A DNA stretch of 64,000 nucleotides from Shinisaurus crocodilurus (GCA_021292165.1 CM037879.1:281617772-281681771); one strand, 5' to 3'. Shown: positions 1 through 11,110, counted from the first letter of the stretch. Notes: generated from the sequence alone by a model not told the origin. Program-made: numbers and translations.

Positions 1-129
1 TCCAAATTCTTCACGGCTTGGGACTTGGATATCTCAGGGAATGGCTCTTTCTCTGTAACACCCCCCCCATCCCAACCATTAATGTTTAAAATCTGCCAGC
101 TGGGGCACCGCTGTGAGTTCCTACGGCAA

Positions 130-478
130 AGATAGTGCAGAAAAGGTCAACCCAAATGATCAGGGAACTGGAGCAAATGCCCTACAAGGAAAGGTTATGA
201 CGATTGGGGCTTTTAGCTGACTAGACAAATTCATGGAGGATAAGGCTATCAATGGCTACTAGTCCTGATGGCAAGATACCACCTCCAGAGGAAGCATGCC
301 TTTGTATACCAGTCACTGAGGCGGGGGGGGGGGCAGATAGGGCAAGGGCGATTGCCCTCATGTCCTGCTTGTGGGGTTCTCATGGGGATTTGGTTGGCCA
401 CTGTAGGAAACACAGTGCTGGCCTAGATGGATTTTTGGTCTGATCCAGTAGGGCTCTTTATGTTCTTCACATTCACAG
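130..478 (+). repeat. CR1-type LINE 3' end (family B)
   Basis: Contains the block running from CTGGAGCAAATGCCCTACAA through CTATCAATGGCTACTAGTCC to TCTGATCCAGTAGGGCTCTT, which recurs many times in the window in both orientations. It is the 3' UTR of a CR1-like LINE family ending in TTATGTTCTT. Confidence 0.7.
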
Positions 479-1284
479 AAAGAAGCAGGGACCTTACTAC
501 AGTTACCCTGTCATAGGGATGTATGAGAAATTCATTTCAGTTCCTTTTGATCAGGATTTACCAAGTTTGCACCTTCCCGAATGAACACGGACTCACTCGG
601 ACTCAATCTGTGGACAAAGGCTATACATCTCCAAGCTTGCAATGTGATTTGCGGACCAAAAAGGGGGGGGGGGAATGTGTTCAACAACATGCACACATTT
701 GAAAAACGTGCATGAAAAAAAATGTGTACTCGTCAAAAAAAAATGCACACGTGCGCTTTAATCAATGGGAGAAGAATGCATATATTTCAAATTGATGCGT
801 ACATTTAGAGGAATACGCACAAAAGTATGCATGGATTTTCACACAAAAAGAGAAAGAAAAGCTCGCCATCACTGAAATGGACTCAAGTCGGTACGAGCCT
901 GAAGATGGAACCTGGAGAACTTCGGCGAGCTCTAGTGTTGCTGATTCGCTCGTCCCGAGACATACTGGAGGAAGTCAGGCAGCGGCTCTTTGTATATGTG
1001 AGATGATGTGCATAGAATGAACATATGTCGGAGGCAGCAAGCTCCTCCTCCTGACCCAACTGCATTCATTTAAAACTGGGCAGAGCCCTCATGCGGTCAG
1101 GCATTCTAGGGAGCGTGTGTAAGGCCGGGGTCGGGGAGGGAGCTGCCCCCACAGTGCCAAGCCAACGCTGCTGCTATGCACATTCCTTAGAAGCATGAAG
1201 CACAGCCTTCCCCAACCTGGTGTCCACCAGTTGTGTTGGCCTGTAACTCCCATCTTTCTCAGCCAGTATTGCCACTGGCTGGAA

Positions 1285-1810
1285 ATTTATTTCATTTTAT
1301 TTTATTTATTTCATTTCTATACCGCCCCACAGCCAAAGCTCTCTGAGCGGTTCACAACAATTCATTCAATAAGTCATCTACCAACAATAAAAGCATACAA
1401 TTTAGTTTAAAAGTTTAAAATCAAATTTTAAAACACAGTTTAAAATGACAATACTAAAAGTTAATAAAACTAAGCCTACCGGTGACAAGCACACACACAC
1501 ACCCATGTGCTATTTAAAGTTAAATATTAAATGCCTTGGCATAGAGGGAAGTCTTAACCTGGCGCTGAAAAGATAGTAAGGTTGGCGCCAGGTGGGCCTC
1601 AGTGGGGAGCTCATTCCAGAATTGGGGGGCCACCACGGAAAAGGCCCTCCTCCTTGTTGCCACCAACCAAAACTCCCTTGGAGGCGGCAGTCGGAGGAGG
1701 GCCCCAGATGTTGAGCGCAGTGTCCGGGTAGATTGCGGCTGGGAGAGGCGTTCTGTCAGGAATTGTGGCCCTAAGCCGTGAAATGACAGGCGTTGCTGTC
1801 CAACACCATA
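1285..1810 (-). repeat. L2/CR1-clade LINE, RT C-terminus and 3' end
   Basis: Minus-strand reading gives ATRRRAFSVVAPQFWNELPT followed by a FQRQVKTSLY-like ending, the conserved extreme C-terminus of L2-type reverse transcriptases, then an A/T-rich 3' tail (TTTATTTATTTCATTT on the + strand). 5' truncated and frameshifted. Confidence 0.6.
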
Positions 1811-1811
1811 A

Positions 1812-1975
1812 GATGAGCCCTGCTGGATTAGACCAAGGGTCCATCTAGCCCAGTATTCTGTTCCCACAGTGGCCAACCAGCTGCCTCTCTGGGGCCAACC
1901 ACCAAGTAGGACATGAGCTCGATGGCACCTTCCCACTTGCGTTTCCCACCAACTGGTATACATAGGCACACTGGG
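1812..1975 (-). repeat. CR1 family B 3' end
   Basis: Minus copy beginning with GAGCCCTGCTGGATTAGACC and ending near CTGGTATACATAGGCAC. It lies next to the LINE fragment on its left and opposite in orientation to the copy at 2080. Confidence 0.65.
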
Positions 1976-2079
1976 TGTGTTCGCATGTCACGCTGAGCCA
2001 CCCTGCTGCGAATAAGCCATGGTGGGTGGGTTGTTTGCTGAACAACCCATGGTATGCCTGACAGACAATCAGGCTTAGC

Positions 2080-2215
2080 AAAGGCTATCAATGGCTGCTA
2101 GTCCTGACTGGCTATATGCTACCTCGAGTATCAGAGGCAGTATGCCCATGTACACCAGTTGCTGGGGAACATGGGCGGGAGGGTGCTGTTGCAGGGCTCT
2201 TCTGATGTTCTTACC
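2080..2215 (+). repeat. CR1 family B 3' end
   Basis: Plus copy starting AAAGGCTATCAATGGCTGCT and ending GGCTCTTCTGATGTTCTTA, with an internal deletion before the terminus. Confidence 0.65.
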
Positions 2216-2965
2216 ATTGGATGTGTTCCCCATCCTTCTTCCTCCATCTTTCCTGTCAGGAAACCACAGTAACCACAGCAGTAAGCAGCTCCGAAAAGGA
2301 GCCTCAAAAAGGAGAGAGAGTTAATATTTCCCCTTTCTGCAGTAGCTGGAGAGTCGGGGAAGTGTTGAAAAGGTGGAGAACACTGAGAAGTGTCTGCTCA
2401 GCACTTAAAATTGAGAGGATCACATCGCCAAGGGGAAGACAGACATTGTCTCCCTCCGCCCGCCTGTTCTGGTGCACTTACTCCCTTGGCTTATTTCCCC
2501 CACTGACAGCTGAAACAGACAAGGAAATTGACCAGGCAAGACTACACCTATCAGACAGCGGAAAGAGTGCCCTTATGCACTTGTGACTGACCCCCCCCCA
2601 AAAAATATGACCCCAATTGCAGCATTTTTGAGGCTCTGAAAAATAATAATTAAAAAGTGGGGGGGGGGAGTGATGGTCCTTCCAAAGTGCTGTTTTGGTA
2701 TCAGTGGAAGGGCAGTCACTGGTGAGATCGCAAACAGCGAGTGGCACGGGCTTTTTTGCTGCTCTTGCCGAGAGGCTCTGTAGCCGATCGCTGCAACCCA
2801 TGATAAAATTGGTCAACCCATCAGGAGCAAGAACAACCCTGCAACAAGCCATAGCCTATTCCCGAAAAATAAGCCAGCCTGCAGAAAATGCTCCAGGTTC
2901 AGACAACACTGACGACAACCCACCATGCTTTGCTGCCCGTGGTGGGTTGTTGTGTTATGCAAACC

Positions 2966-3150
2966 AGGTCACTCACTGCCTCTGATACTGGAGGTAGCAT
3001 ATAGCTGTCAGGACTATTATTAGCCACTGATAGCCTTCTCCTCCGGGATTCGTCTAATCCCCCTTTAAAGTCATCCAAGTTGGTGGCCATCAGGCTGATA
3101 AAACCTATAGAAAGGGCTCTCTTTCTTCCAGAAGAAAATGTAATAAGCTG
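2966..3150 (-). repeat. CR1 family B fragment
   Basis: Minus copy with CTGCCTCTGATACTGGAGGT and GATAGCCTTCTCCTCC, without the terminal part. It abuts a GGTTCAGACAACAC-type MITE fragment (about 2895-2965). Confidence 0.6.
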
Positions 3151-3621
3151 CTTTCCCTGGTTCCACCATGGCAATTGTTTTTGTATCGGTTCCGTAGAAA
3201 GATTTGAATGTTTTAATTTTTATTGTAGACGGCGAGCCGCTGGAGCTTTTAGAATGGCTTCTTACACCTTGGCTAAAGATGGCTCCCCATCGCCATCCAT
3301 TTCACGCACAGAACGGCTTACCCAGCTGCAACCTGTCATAAAGATCCTTCCTCTGGCTTTCCTCCGAGATGAAACGACGACCCTCTGAAATGCAAGGATA
3401 CGGAAGCTGAACGAGCGAGCACATCTTGGGCAACGTTCATGGCCCTAAACAATGCTGATTGCATTTTCACCAGCAGAGCTTTAAAAACCAGTCTGTAAGG
3501 CTAACGTAAAACCTACATAGGAACTGGGGAGGCTGCCTTCTATCATGCCCGTCGCCATCACGGCCATCAGAGAAAGGTCTTTTCCATCAGCTGCTGCCAG
3601 ATATCCTTCAACTCGGCCTTC

Positions 3622-3742
3622 CCCAACCAGATGTTGTGGACTATCACTCCCATCATCCCGGACTAGTGTTTGTGCTGGCTGGGGATGATGGGAACTGTAG
3701 TCCATAACCTCGGCAGAGCAGGTTGGGGAAGGCCATTTTAAC
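3622..3742. repeat. Hairpin MITE, hAT-like
   Basis: Diverged inverted repeat: CCTTCCCCAACCAGATGTTG at the left and CAGGTTGGGGAAGGCC at the right, with CTCCCATCATCCC in the arms. A relative of the CAGTGTTTCTCAACC hairpin family. Confidence 0.55.
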
Positions 3743-4476
3743 TGAAGACGCCAGAGATTGGACAGGGCACCTTCCACCTGCAAAGCAGGTGATCTGCCTG
3801 TGACCTCTTCCCAAGGCTGCTACTTAGGTTGCTAGACTGAACTTTTTTTTAAATCCCACATTATTAATATTTACACTATTATTTATTTATTTATTTATTA
3901 TATTTATCTCCCACCTTTTTTTCCTCACAATGCCCCTGGCCTAGTGTCATACCGAGGCATTCCATCACAGCCAGGTAAGCCCACCTGGGCCCACAGACAG
4001 AATAGGGGGCCCACCACTTGGCTGAGGGCACCCTCAAATCTGGAGGCGGTCCCAAGCGCCATACATATTCCTCTGAAGTGTTGGCCTGACAGAAACCGAG
4101 ACAGAGAACCCACAAAGAGGATCCCCGCTGAGAAGGTGGGTCCACTCCTCACATGCTCGCCTCCAGAAAGAGAGAAGAAAGAAATGGGCATTGAGACTTA
4201 CGTGCACCCTTTAAATAGAGCATAGCCTGCGGAGTCCAGTTTCTTCTTTGGAAGTGACCCTTTTTGTACCCAAAACGAGAAGAAAAACAGCGACGATGAA
4301 TACAACTTAAGAGAGGACATGCACAGGGAACAGTGGGGCTCCTTCTGCATGATGACAAGTTTCAGGGCCAAAACAGACAGCTGAGTCGAGCCAGCCTTTT
4401 AATTCCCCACCATGCCTCAATATGACGCTAGGTCTGGGGCACTGTGGGAAATTAAAAGGCTGGCTCGATACCACAG

Positions 4477-4643
4477 GCCTGTGGCTTATGCTGGCTCAGC
4501 TTGTCTGAGCGTGGAAAGCTAAGCAGGGTCAAGCCTGGTTATTACTTGGATGGGAGGGAGACCCCTCCTCTAGTTTCCTGCATTGAGCAGGGGGTTGGAC
4601 TCGATAGCCTTGTAGGCTCCTTCCAACTATATGATCTATGAAA
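4477..4643 (+). repeat. 5S rRNA-derived SINE with CR1 tail
   Basis: The head GCCTGTGGCTTATGCTGGCT through GGAAAGCTAAGCAGGGTC, CCTGGTTATTACTTGGATGG and GGGAGACC matches the 3' two-thirds of 5S rRNA including its internal promoter. It is fused to a CR1 3' end (GGGGGTTGGACTCGATAGCC and an ATGATCTATG tail). It is a retroposon, not a 5S gene: the 5S 3' stem is missing. Confidence 0.8.
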
Positions 4644-4852
4644 CATCTATGGAACATCCAGCTGCTCAGTCAGCATAAATGTGCATCTAGCAGCTACATG
4701 TCAGGGTCCTCTCTCCCTGTCTCCTTTAGAAGGCAGCTGGGCCTGGAACACTGACCTTTTCACTATTAGCTTTATTATGGTAATGTAAACCAGAAAGGCC
4801 AGCTTTAAAGTACAAATTAAGTGTATTGCAGAGAACAATAACAAAAGATACA

Positions 4853-5021
4853 GGCCTGTGGCTTATGCTGGCTCAGCTTGTCTGGGTGTGGAAAGCTAAG
4901 CAGGGTCAAGCCTGGTTATTACTTGGATGGGAGACCCCTCCTCTAGTTTCCTGCATTGAACAGGGGGTTGGACTCAATAGCCTTGTTAGGCCCCTTCCAA
5001 CTCTATCTATGAATCTATGAA
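4853..5021 (+). repeat. 5S rRNA-derived SINE with CR1 tail, second copy
   Basis: Near-identical to the copy about 380 bp upstream, same strand, with CTGGGTGTGGAAAGCTAAGC in the head and an ATGAATCTATG tail. Confidence 0.8.
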
Positions 5022-5149
5022 GCAAGCTTAATTAGAATGCTAGATAATCAATACATTAAGGAAATGCGCATCATGGAAAGAAGTTGATCCCAGACTGAGG
5101 GCCCCTCCTCAAGTTGTCAAAACCCTCCTTTAAGGCAGTTCCTGTTGCT

Positions 5150-5297
5150 TTAGAGCAGGGCTCTCCAACCTTGGGTCCCCAGATGTTGCTGGACTACAGC
5201 TCCCAGAATCCCTTGCCATTAGCCATGCTGGCCGGGTATGGTGGGAGCTGTAGGCCAGCAACATCTGGGGACCCAAGGTTGGCGAGAGCCCAACTGC
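5150..5297. repeat. hAT hairpin MITE
   Basis: Arms GGGCTCTCCAACCTTGGGTC and CCCAAGGTTGGCGAGAGCCC, with CTCCCAGAATCCC in the arm; loop region GCCATTAGCCATGCTGGCC. Flanks GCTTTAGAG and GCTTAGAA suggest an imperfect duplication. Confidence 0.7.
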
Positions 5298-5599
5298 TTA
5301 GAATATCTTACCTTCCTTCACTGATCTTCCTCCCTCAACTGACACCTCACTCTAGTATCAGTCACGCCCAGTCGCCCCTCCTGCTCGTCATCAGGCGTGC
5401 TTTGGTTTCCCACAGTATTTGGGGCTAACCAACTCTCTTCCACCTCCCTACGTATCTCCAGTTCAACTGTCCTTGGCATTTCAGCTGCAAGTTCCACCAG
5501 CTCCTCCTCATCTGAATCAAGAATCTGTTCCCATTTCCCCTGAAGGCTCTTTTGCAGCAGCAACGGGCCCGATCCTTACACTACATAGGGCTGGCCGGG

Positions 5600-5960
5600 T
5601 GGCCTAATTTACAGAGGGCAGTCTTCTATTTTGGAGAGCTGCCAGAAGACAGTCCTCTATTTGAAATTGTCCGATAGTTGATGGGCTGTCTAGTCCAAGT
5701 CTGGCTTGATGTCAAAGAAGCATAAGGAGAATGCCTTGAAGTTGCCCATCCGCAGTTAGGCACCTGGACAGCAGACTGAGCAAAGCACGCAGCTCACCTA
5801 GCCAGTCTTGTATTATATTTCCATTTAAACTATAGTTATTATATTTAAGTTTGCATCTATATGTATCAACATTTTATTCAAATTGGTGTCCTCTTTTTTG
5901 ATGATGCATTTCCTCTTTTGTGGCTACACATAAGTGGCCACTGTACAGCTCCATCTTCCC
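5600..5960. repeat. MITE family (GGCCACC / CCTCT motifs)
   Basis: Shares with 12302-12652 and 56855-57105 the blocks GTCCTCTATTTGAA, TTGCCCATC.GCAGTTAG and GATGATGCATTTCC. The copies have related ends reading TAGGGTGGCC or GGCCAC, so a non-autonomous DNA transposon is likely; superfamily unknown. Confidence 0.5.
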
Positions 5961-5989
5961 ACCACCACCATTTTAAATAATAAATATTA

Positions 5990-6025
<36 letters not shown>
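5990..6025. repeat. (ATT)n microsatellite
   Basis: About 11 uninterrupted ATT units followed by a longer A/T-rich stretch to about 6075. Confidence 0.9.
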
Positions 6026-6026
<1 letters not shown>

Positions 6027-6289
6027 TAATAATAAAAATAATATTTTTAATAATAAAAATAAAAACTTTATTTTTAAAGTTCCCTGTGCCTACTCTAGAA
6101 CTCAGTCTAGACTGGGACCCTAGTATCGGGGTGGGGTGGGATGCTTTTAAGATCCAGATTGCCCCCCTGCACCTACTGTAGAGTAAAAACAGAAAGAAAT
6201 AGGTGCTAGACATGCATTTAAAGTAACATCTCTTTTCCGGTCCTCAGTCTGCACAACCAAGTAAATAACAAAGGCAAGCCTGTGCTTAC

Positions 6290-6370
6290 CTGAGGAACAC
6301 TCCAGGAAAAAGTTATGAACGACGCTGAAAGCAACAAGGCCAGGGCGGCGGCCGTCCCCCCATGGAGTCC
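6290..6370 (-). other. Candidate minus-strand leader/TM exon (weak)
   Basis: On the minus strand an 81-nt, 27-codon block lies between CCCATTTCAG and CAG|GTAAGC. It reads GLHGGTAAALALLLSASFIT then FSWSVPQ, a hydrophobic helix. An in-frame ATG 30 nt upstream (MSSWLLFPFQ, context GTTGCCATGT) could make it a first exon with a signal peptide instead. The LLLxASxxTFxW pattern resembles CEACAM-type leader peptides, but no Ig domain follows and I find no partner exon. It may be chance. Confidence 0.25.
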
Positions 6371-6690
6371 CTGAAATGGGAAAAGCAGCCAGGAGGACAT
6401 GGCAACATTGTTTCCATTACTGAAAATCCTCTCTACTCTGCCCCATCCTAGAAGGATTTAAAAACATACACCCTGCATTGCTTTCCAGAACTGTTTGGCT
6501 TCTTAACCCCACCCCGCCATTCCTGCGCTTCTCCTGTCGTGGTCAGCATCCGACCCGCCTGCTCCTTCATGGGAGTTCACGGACCTTCTGTTGCCTCACC
6601 TGGCAGGGCTCTTCAATGGGTCTGCCCCTGCTCCCCCCCCCACACACACCTTTCTCTGGAAGGTAAGAAGATGTGACTGGGCTAGACTGC

Positions 6691-6782
6691 CCTAACCTGG
6701 TGCCCTCCATGCTGGCCAGGCGGGATGCTGGGAGTTGTAGTCCAACACATCTGGAGTGCACCAGGTTGGGGCAGGCCGGGCT
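6691..6782. repeat. Hairpin MITE, hAT-like
   Basis: Left arm CCTAACCTGGTGCCCTCCA, right arm GGAGTGCACCAGGTTGGGG, with CTGGGAGTTGTAGTCC. Left half shortened. Confidence 0.5.
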
Positions 6783-7010
6783 GGTGGATCCCACCACTCT
6801 CCACAATCCCACCGCCTTCCTCACTGGGCATTTCCGGGACTGAAATGGAACTGGCTGCCTTGCGAATTGCCAATGTAAGGGATCCAGGGCTTTTGCTACA
6901 GAGAAAGAGAGAAAGATAGAGCAACGCCAGCCTATTTGTCCTTAGGGGATCTTGGACAATGCTGGTCTTGACTTTAGTATTAGAAATTCTGGTGGTGTTC
7001 TAACTCTAGT

Positions 7011-7034
7011 CTTTCTTTCTTTCTTTCTTTCTTT
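7011..7034. repeat. (TTTC)n microsatellite
   Basis: Six TTTC units. Confidence 0.85.
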
Positions 7035-7211
7035 ATGACAACTCCAATACCATCTGTAAAGAGGTACCACATGGCTCAAGAAAATTATTCCGGGCCCTCC
7101 TACAGCATTAGCACAACTTGTAGTTCCATGTTTACAAGTAATAATGGAATGGTAGGGGAACCAGCACTCGGTGTTCTATGAATGGTGGTTATTGTTCTTA
7201 CTATCATCATC

Positions 7212-7448
7212 GGAGAGCTTGTGTGGCGTAGTGGTTAGAGTGTTGGACTGGGACTCAGGAGATCCGGGTTCTAGTCCCCACTTGACCCTGAAGCTCACTA
7301 GGTGACTTTGGGCCAGTCTCTGACTCTCAGCCTAACCTATCTCACAGGGTTGTTTTGTGAGGATAAAACGAGGAGGAGGAGGATTAATGTAAACCACTTT
7401 TGGTTCCTTACGGAAAAAGTTGGGATATAAATATAAGAAATAAATAAA
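7212..7448 (+). repeat. Sauria-type tRNA SINE
   Basis: tRNA-like head GTGTGGCGTAGTGGTTAGAG (A box) and GGGTTCTAGTCCCC (B box), a middle with CCTCACAGGGTTGTTTT-like sequence, and a tail GGGATATAAATATAAGAAAT. The A/B boxes serve RNA polymerase III; the tail is of RTE/BovB type. Not a tRNA gene. Confidence 0.88.
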
Positions 7449-7542
7449 TCAACAGGAAAAACAACATTGTATCTCATGATTCTATGAGTGTGTGCGTGTG
7501 TGTGCACACACACACAATAATGCTTCGTCCAAGGATGGACAA

Positions 7543-7658
7543 CCTGTGGCCCTCCAGATCTGCCCATCACCACTGACCTCTGACCCTGCTATCTGGGGTT
7601 GATGGGAGTTGGAGTCCAACACCTGGAAGACCACAAGTTCCCCACCTCTGGTTTAGTC
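7543..7658. repeat. Hairpin MITE variant
   Basis: Arms GACAACCTGTGGCCCTCCAG and GGAAGACCACAAGTTCCCC around GATGGGAGTTGGAGTCCAAC. Confidence 0.45.
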
Positions 7659-7664
7659 AATGGG

Positions 7665-8112
7665 CAGAGCAATCCTGTGGCCCCTAGACAACATCTAGAG
7701 GCCCGTAGGATTTTTCGGATTCCAAGCTCTGAGGTCAGAAAAACAGCTCCAACCTCGGAGCTTGGGATCCGTCCGTGCTCGGAGCGCCCTCCCCCCCGCA
7801 ACCAGCTCAGAAAGAACTGCGTCGGCTGCATCTCTGAGGTCATAAGAGTGACCTCGGAGAAGAGGTTTAAGGGGCAAGGAGAGGGCAGGGGGGGAGGACA
7901 CTGGTGCTACCAAGATATGATGTATCCTGGCGGTGCCTCAGCCCCCTTCCCAAGCGTTGCAGTTGGACGGCCGGAATCAGCCATCTAGCTGCTTTGCAGG
8001 GCGGGAAGAGTGTGGAGGCAGTCTTCGCCTCCATGCTCCTCTCGCCCTACATAGGATGCCCACAATCCTCTGAGTTTGGATGGTTACAGACAGCCTCACT
8101 GGATTGCTCCCT
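7665..8112 (+). repeat. GC-rich MITE family (GCAATCC...GGATTGCTCCCTAA)
   Basis: Ends GAGCAATCCTGTGGCCCC and CACTGGATTGCTCCCTAAG; middle has TCTGAGGTCATAAGAGTGAC and CAGCCATCTAGCTGCTTTG. Found inverted at 26861-27270, and as more diverged partial copies at 35870 and 10965. Non-autonomous; superfamily unknown. Confidence 0.55.
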
Positions 8113-8122
8113 AAGAACGCAA

Positions 8123-8226
8123 TCCTGTACATCCTTAGACAGAAGAAAGTGCTACAACTTCCAGTATTGCTGGCTGGGGAATGCTGGGAGTTGCAGGACT
8201 CTATGCTTGCAAAGGATTGCACCCTA
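8123..8226. repeat. Inverted-repeat MITE (TGCAATCCTATG family), partial
   Basis: AACGCAATCCTGTACATCC at left, CAAAGGATTGCACCCTAA at right, arms meeting around TGGCTGGGGAATGCTGGG. Confidence 0.55.
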
Positions 8227-8472
8227 AATGATTGAGGTTGCAATCCTCTACATGCTTATCTGAGGGCATGCTCCAATTGAACATAATGGAACTTACTTCT
8301 GGGTAAACATGCATAGGACTGCATGTTTAATGATTAACAGTGTAACCCTGTGCAGGTTTACTCAGAAGTAACGTATCCAGAGGCAAAAGAGGAGAGGGAA
8401 TTTCAGCCGGTGTCCCTAGTAGGGGATCCTCAGAAGTAAGTCCCACTGTGTTCAGTGGGGCTTACAAGAGGG

Positions 8473-8590
8473 GCGGGGAATGTTTGCGGACTGCAACTCC
8501 CATCAGCCCTATGCAGCATAGCCAATGGATGGGGTGATGGGAGTTGAAGTCCAGCAATATCTGGAGGTCACCAGGTTCTCCATCCCTGAT
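8473..8590. repeat. Hairpin MITE, hAT-like
   Basis: Arms with CTGCAACTCCCATCAGCCC and GATGGGAGTTGAAGTCCAGC; the right end is CACCAGGTTCTCCATCCCTG, a hAT-type terminus. Confidence 0.5.
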
Positions 8591-8947
8591 TAAAAGGTAA
8601 CTCTGTTGCATAAGGCAGGAGGGTTTTTTTGTTTTTTGTTTAAACTGAAGGTCATTAATAAAAGTGCAAAAATCATGGGTGGCAGGTCTATCTCATAAGA
8701 GGCATTCTCCCTTCCCTTGAAAAGCAGAGAAAACCTCTTCTTAGATGACACCTGCTATGAGATGTTTATGCATCATGTACCCCCTCAAAAAAACTTGTTT
8801 TTACTTATTTGCAAATGCATGCAGGATAGCAGATTTCATTCCTTTAATGGGGTTACTACCCCGATATATAGCTATAATTATATATTTGCATCTATGTCTA
8901 TATATAATACATGTGTGATGTGTGCATGTGTGTTATATATACATCAT

Positions 8948-9059
8948 GGGTGCAATCCTATACATGTTTAAACAGAAAAAAGTCCTACCACTCCCAGCAT
9001 TCCCCCAGCTAGCATGTAGGACTTTTCTCTCTCTCTAAACATGCATAGGATTGCACCCT
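8948..9059. repeat. Inverted-repeat MITE (TGCAATCCTATG family)
   Basis: Perfect ends GGGTGCAATCCTATACATG and CATGCATAGGATTGCACCC; arms with GTCCTACCACTCCCAGCATT. Confidence 0.7.
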
Positions 9060-9320
9060 AAGTAGCTTTATGCCCATGTGTTCAACTCTCCCACAGAAAT
9101 TGTGAGGGCTTAGGCTGAAATGTTATCCACATTTTCTTGGGAGTAAGTCCAATTGAGTTCAAGGCAGTTATTTCTGAATATATATGTACAGGATGCCAGT
9201 ACACAGCTGCAATCCTAAACACCTACTAAGCCCTACTGGAACTCACTTCTGACTAAACATGTATATGACTGCATGCGTAAAAGTTCTTAACTGTGGCTGG
9301 ATTGTGCCCCATTTAAATCA

Positions 9321-9592
9321 TAATCATCATAATCATCATCATCATCATCATCATCATCACCACCACCACATTTATATCCCTCCTCTTTTCCTCTTCTGAG
9401 GAACCCAAGCCTGCTTACATGGTCCTTCTCCTCTCCATTGTATCTTCACAACAACCCTGTGAGGTAGGTTAGGCTGAGAGTCCGTGACTGGCTGAAAGTC
9501 ACCCAGTGAGCTTCATGGCTGAGCAAGGACTAGAACCGGGGTCTGCTGTGTCCCTGTCCAACACCCCAACCATTATGCCACACTGGCTCTCA
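9321..9592 (-). repeat. Sauria-type tRNA SINE
   Basis: Minus copy: ATC/ACC microsatellite tail (9328-9370), then ATTTATATCCCTCCTC, ACAACCCTGTGAGGTAGGTT and a terminal head ATTATGCCACACTGGCTCTC. Confidence 0.85.
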
Positions 9593-9599
9593 TATATAA

Positions 9600-10370
9600 C
9601 GGCTCCCTCCCTTCAAATGATAGCCATTTAACTGAAGGACAAAATCTAGGCACACAGTTGATTCTGGCAAAATGTTTTGGCTGACTATCAAATCCACGAA
9701 TAATTAGGCATTTACTTCCTTATTTCAAACCACAGCCTTCATTAAATCTTACTCAACATTTTACTTCTATATACATTTTAGCCAATTTTAATTTTGAAAA
9801 AGAGAGTCAATTTAAAAAAGCTTTGCTTCAGTTGATGACCCTGATATAGATTTGTTGCTCATTTTTATTTATCATTTCAGAGGCTTAGCTTTCGATTCAG
9901 AGACATGATAGAGTCGCCCGCATCAACTCCTGTAGAGATCTAAAGAAATCCTATATTGTATGTTGCATTTTCTATACTGAAAATCATTTATCAATTGGAC
10001 AACAGATGATTTATTTAAATGTGGCAGCTGAGGAAAGTATTGGACCCATTTTATTGGCACCCCAATGCTCAAATCTATCGCGTGGAAGTCAAATGATTTT
10101 CACTTATTTCAATGGGGCTTCTAAACACAGCCTTAGATCTCACTAGACTTATGATTTAACCGAGGAACTTACTATCAATGAACAATTACTGCTATATTTC
10201 TAGTTAAACTGTAGCGGGGGGGAACATGACATGACACCCCTTGCAATGCCTAGCAATAATATATACTCGATCAACTAGAAATTGAGAATAAATCATTATT
10301 CTTCTCACATACCTTCATTCTCTTCTCTCCTGCTGATCCAGTCTTTGGAGGGTGTAGACTGCCTGATATA
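9600..10370. other. Single-copy-looking A/T-rich sequence
   Basis: I see no exon with good splice sites, no repeat family seen elsewhere in the window and no RNA gene. A 5'UTR exon of the + strand gene could be hidden here. Confidence 0.4.
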
Positions 10371-10376
10371 TAATAT

Positions 10377-10675
10377 GTAATGTGATGTGGCCATCATGCA
10401 GGAATCCCTATTTAAGTCTTCAAGGTGGAGGCGCCCTCCCCCTCAGAGGCAAGAGTGGAGCATTCTAAAGGGACCTCTTGTCAAGCTCGGACAAGAAGAC
10501 ATGGAACGGCTGACGTCTTCTGGAGACGGGGGAAGATGTTCGCAAAGCTGCAGGGGAAGTTACCCAAACTTCTGACATATGTACACTCACCATATTAGAT
10601 GAATGTATCAGCGTCAGTTCCCGGCAATAAAGCTTTTGATCCTGATGCTGAAAGATCAAGACTCACCACCGCCAT
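10377..10675 (+). repeat. Possible LTR of an LTR retrotransposon
   Basis: Starts TGTAATGTGATGTGG, has a TATA-like CCCTATTTAAGTC, then a polyadenylation-type CGGCAATAAAGC about 200 nt later and ends CACCGCCA. It is followed by TGGCAGGTATAAAGG, which might be a primer-binding site, and by a short leader-like stretch. No second LTR is visible, so the call is tentative. Confidence 0.35.
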
Positions 10676-10964
10676 GGCAGGTATAAAGGAATGACCTTAA
10701 CTTGGGGAATTATCTCATCAGTTGATGGAAGCGATCACATAATGTGACCATGCGGATCACGGAGCATCCTCATCACGACCCCAACCATGCAGAGGAAAAT
10801 CTGATTCAAAGCTATTTGGCCATGAACGCCACAAATATCTCAGCCCTCAAACAGGAACTAGTTAAAAAAAAAAATCTCCTCCTTAGGACACTCCGGACCA
10901 ATCCATTCTAGACATTTTCTCACAGCATGATAACTCTTGCTCGTTCGCCTTCTGTGGTTAACTT

Positions 10965-11110
10965 CTGAAATGATTAACAGCAAAATCCAATGAGGCTGCC
11001 CGAACTCCGACGATTACGGGCATCCTATGTGTGGCGGGAGGAGCACAGAGGCAAAGGTTGGCTCCGCACTTGTCCCACCATGCAAAACACTTAGACAGTT
11101 GATTTCGGCC
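10965..11110 (-). repeat. GC-rich MITE family fragment
   Basis: AAAATCCAATGAGG, CCGAACTCCGACGATTACGG and GCATCCTATGTGTGGCGGG correspond to one end of the family at 7665 in the opposite orientation. Confidence 0.45.

Noticed and set aside
1520..1969. 149-codon minus-strand frame as a host gene
   Set aside because: Its centre is an L2-type reverse transcriptase C-terminus and its start is a CR1 3' end; a repeat mosaic.
4477..5021. 5S rRNA genes
   Set aside because: Only the promoter-containing part of 5S is present, fused to a CR1 tail and repeated as dispersed copies.
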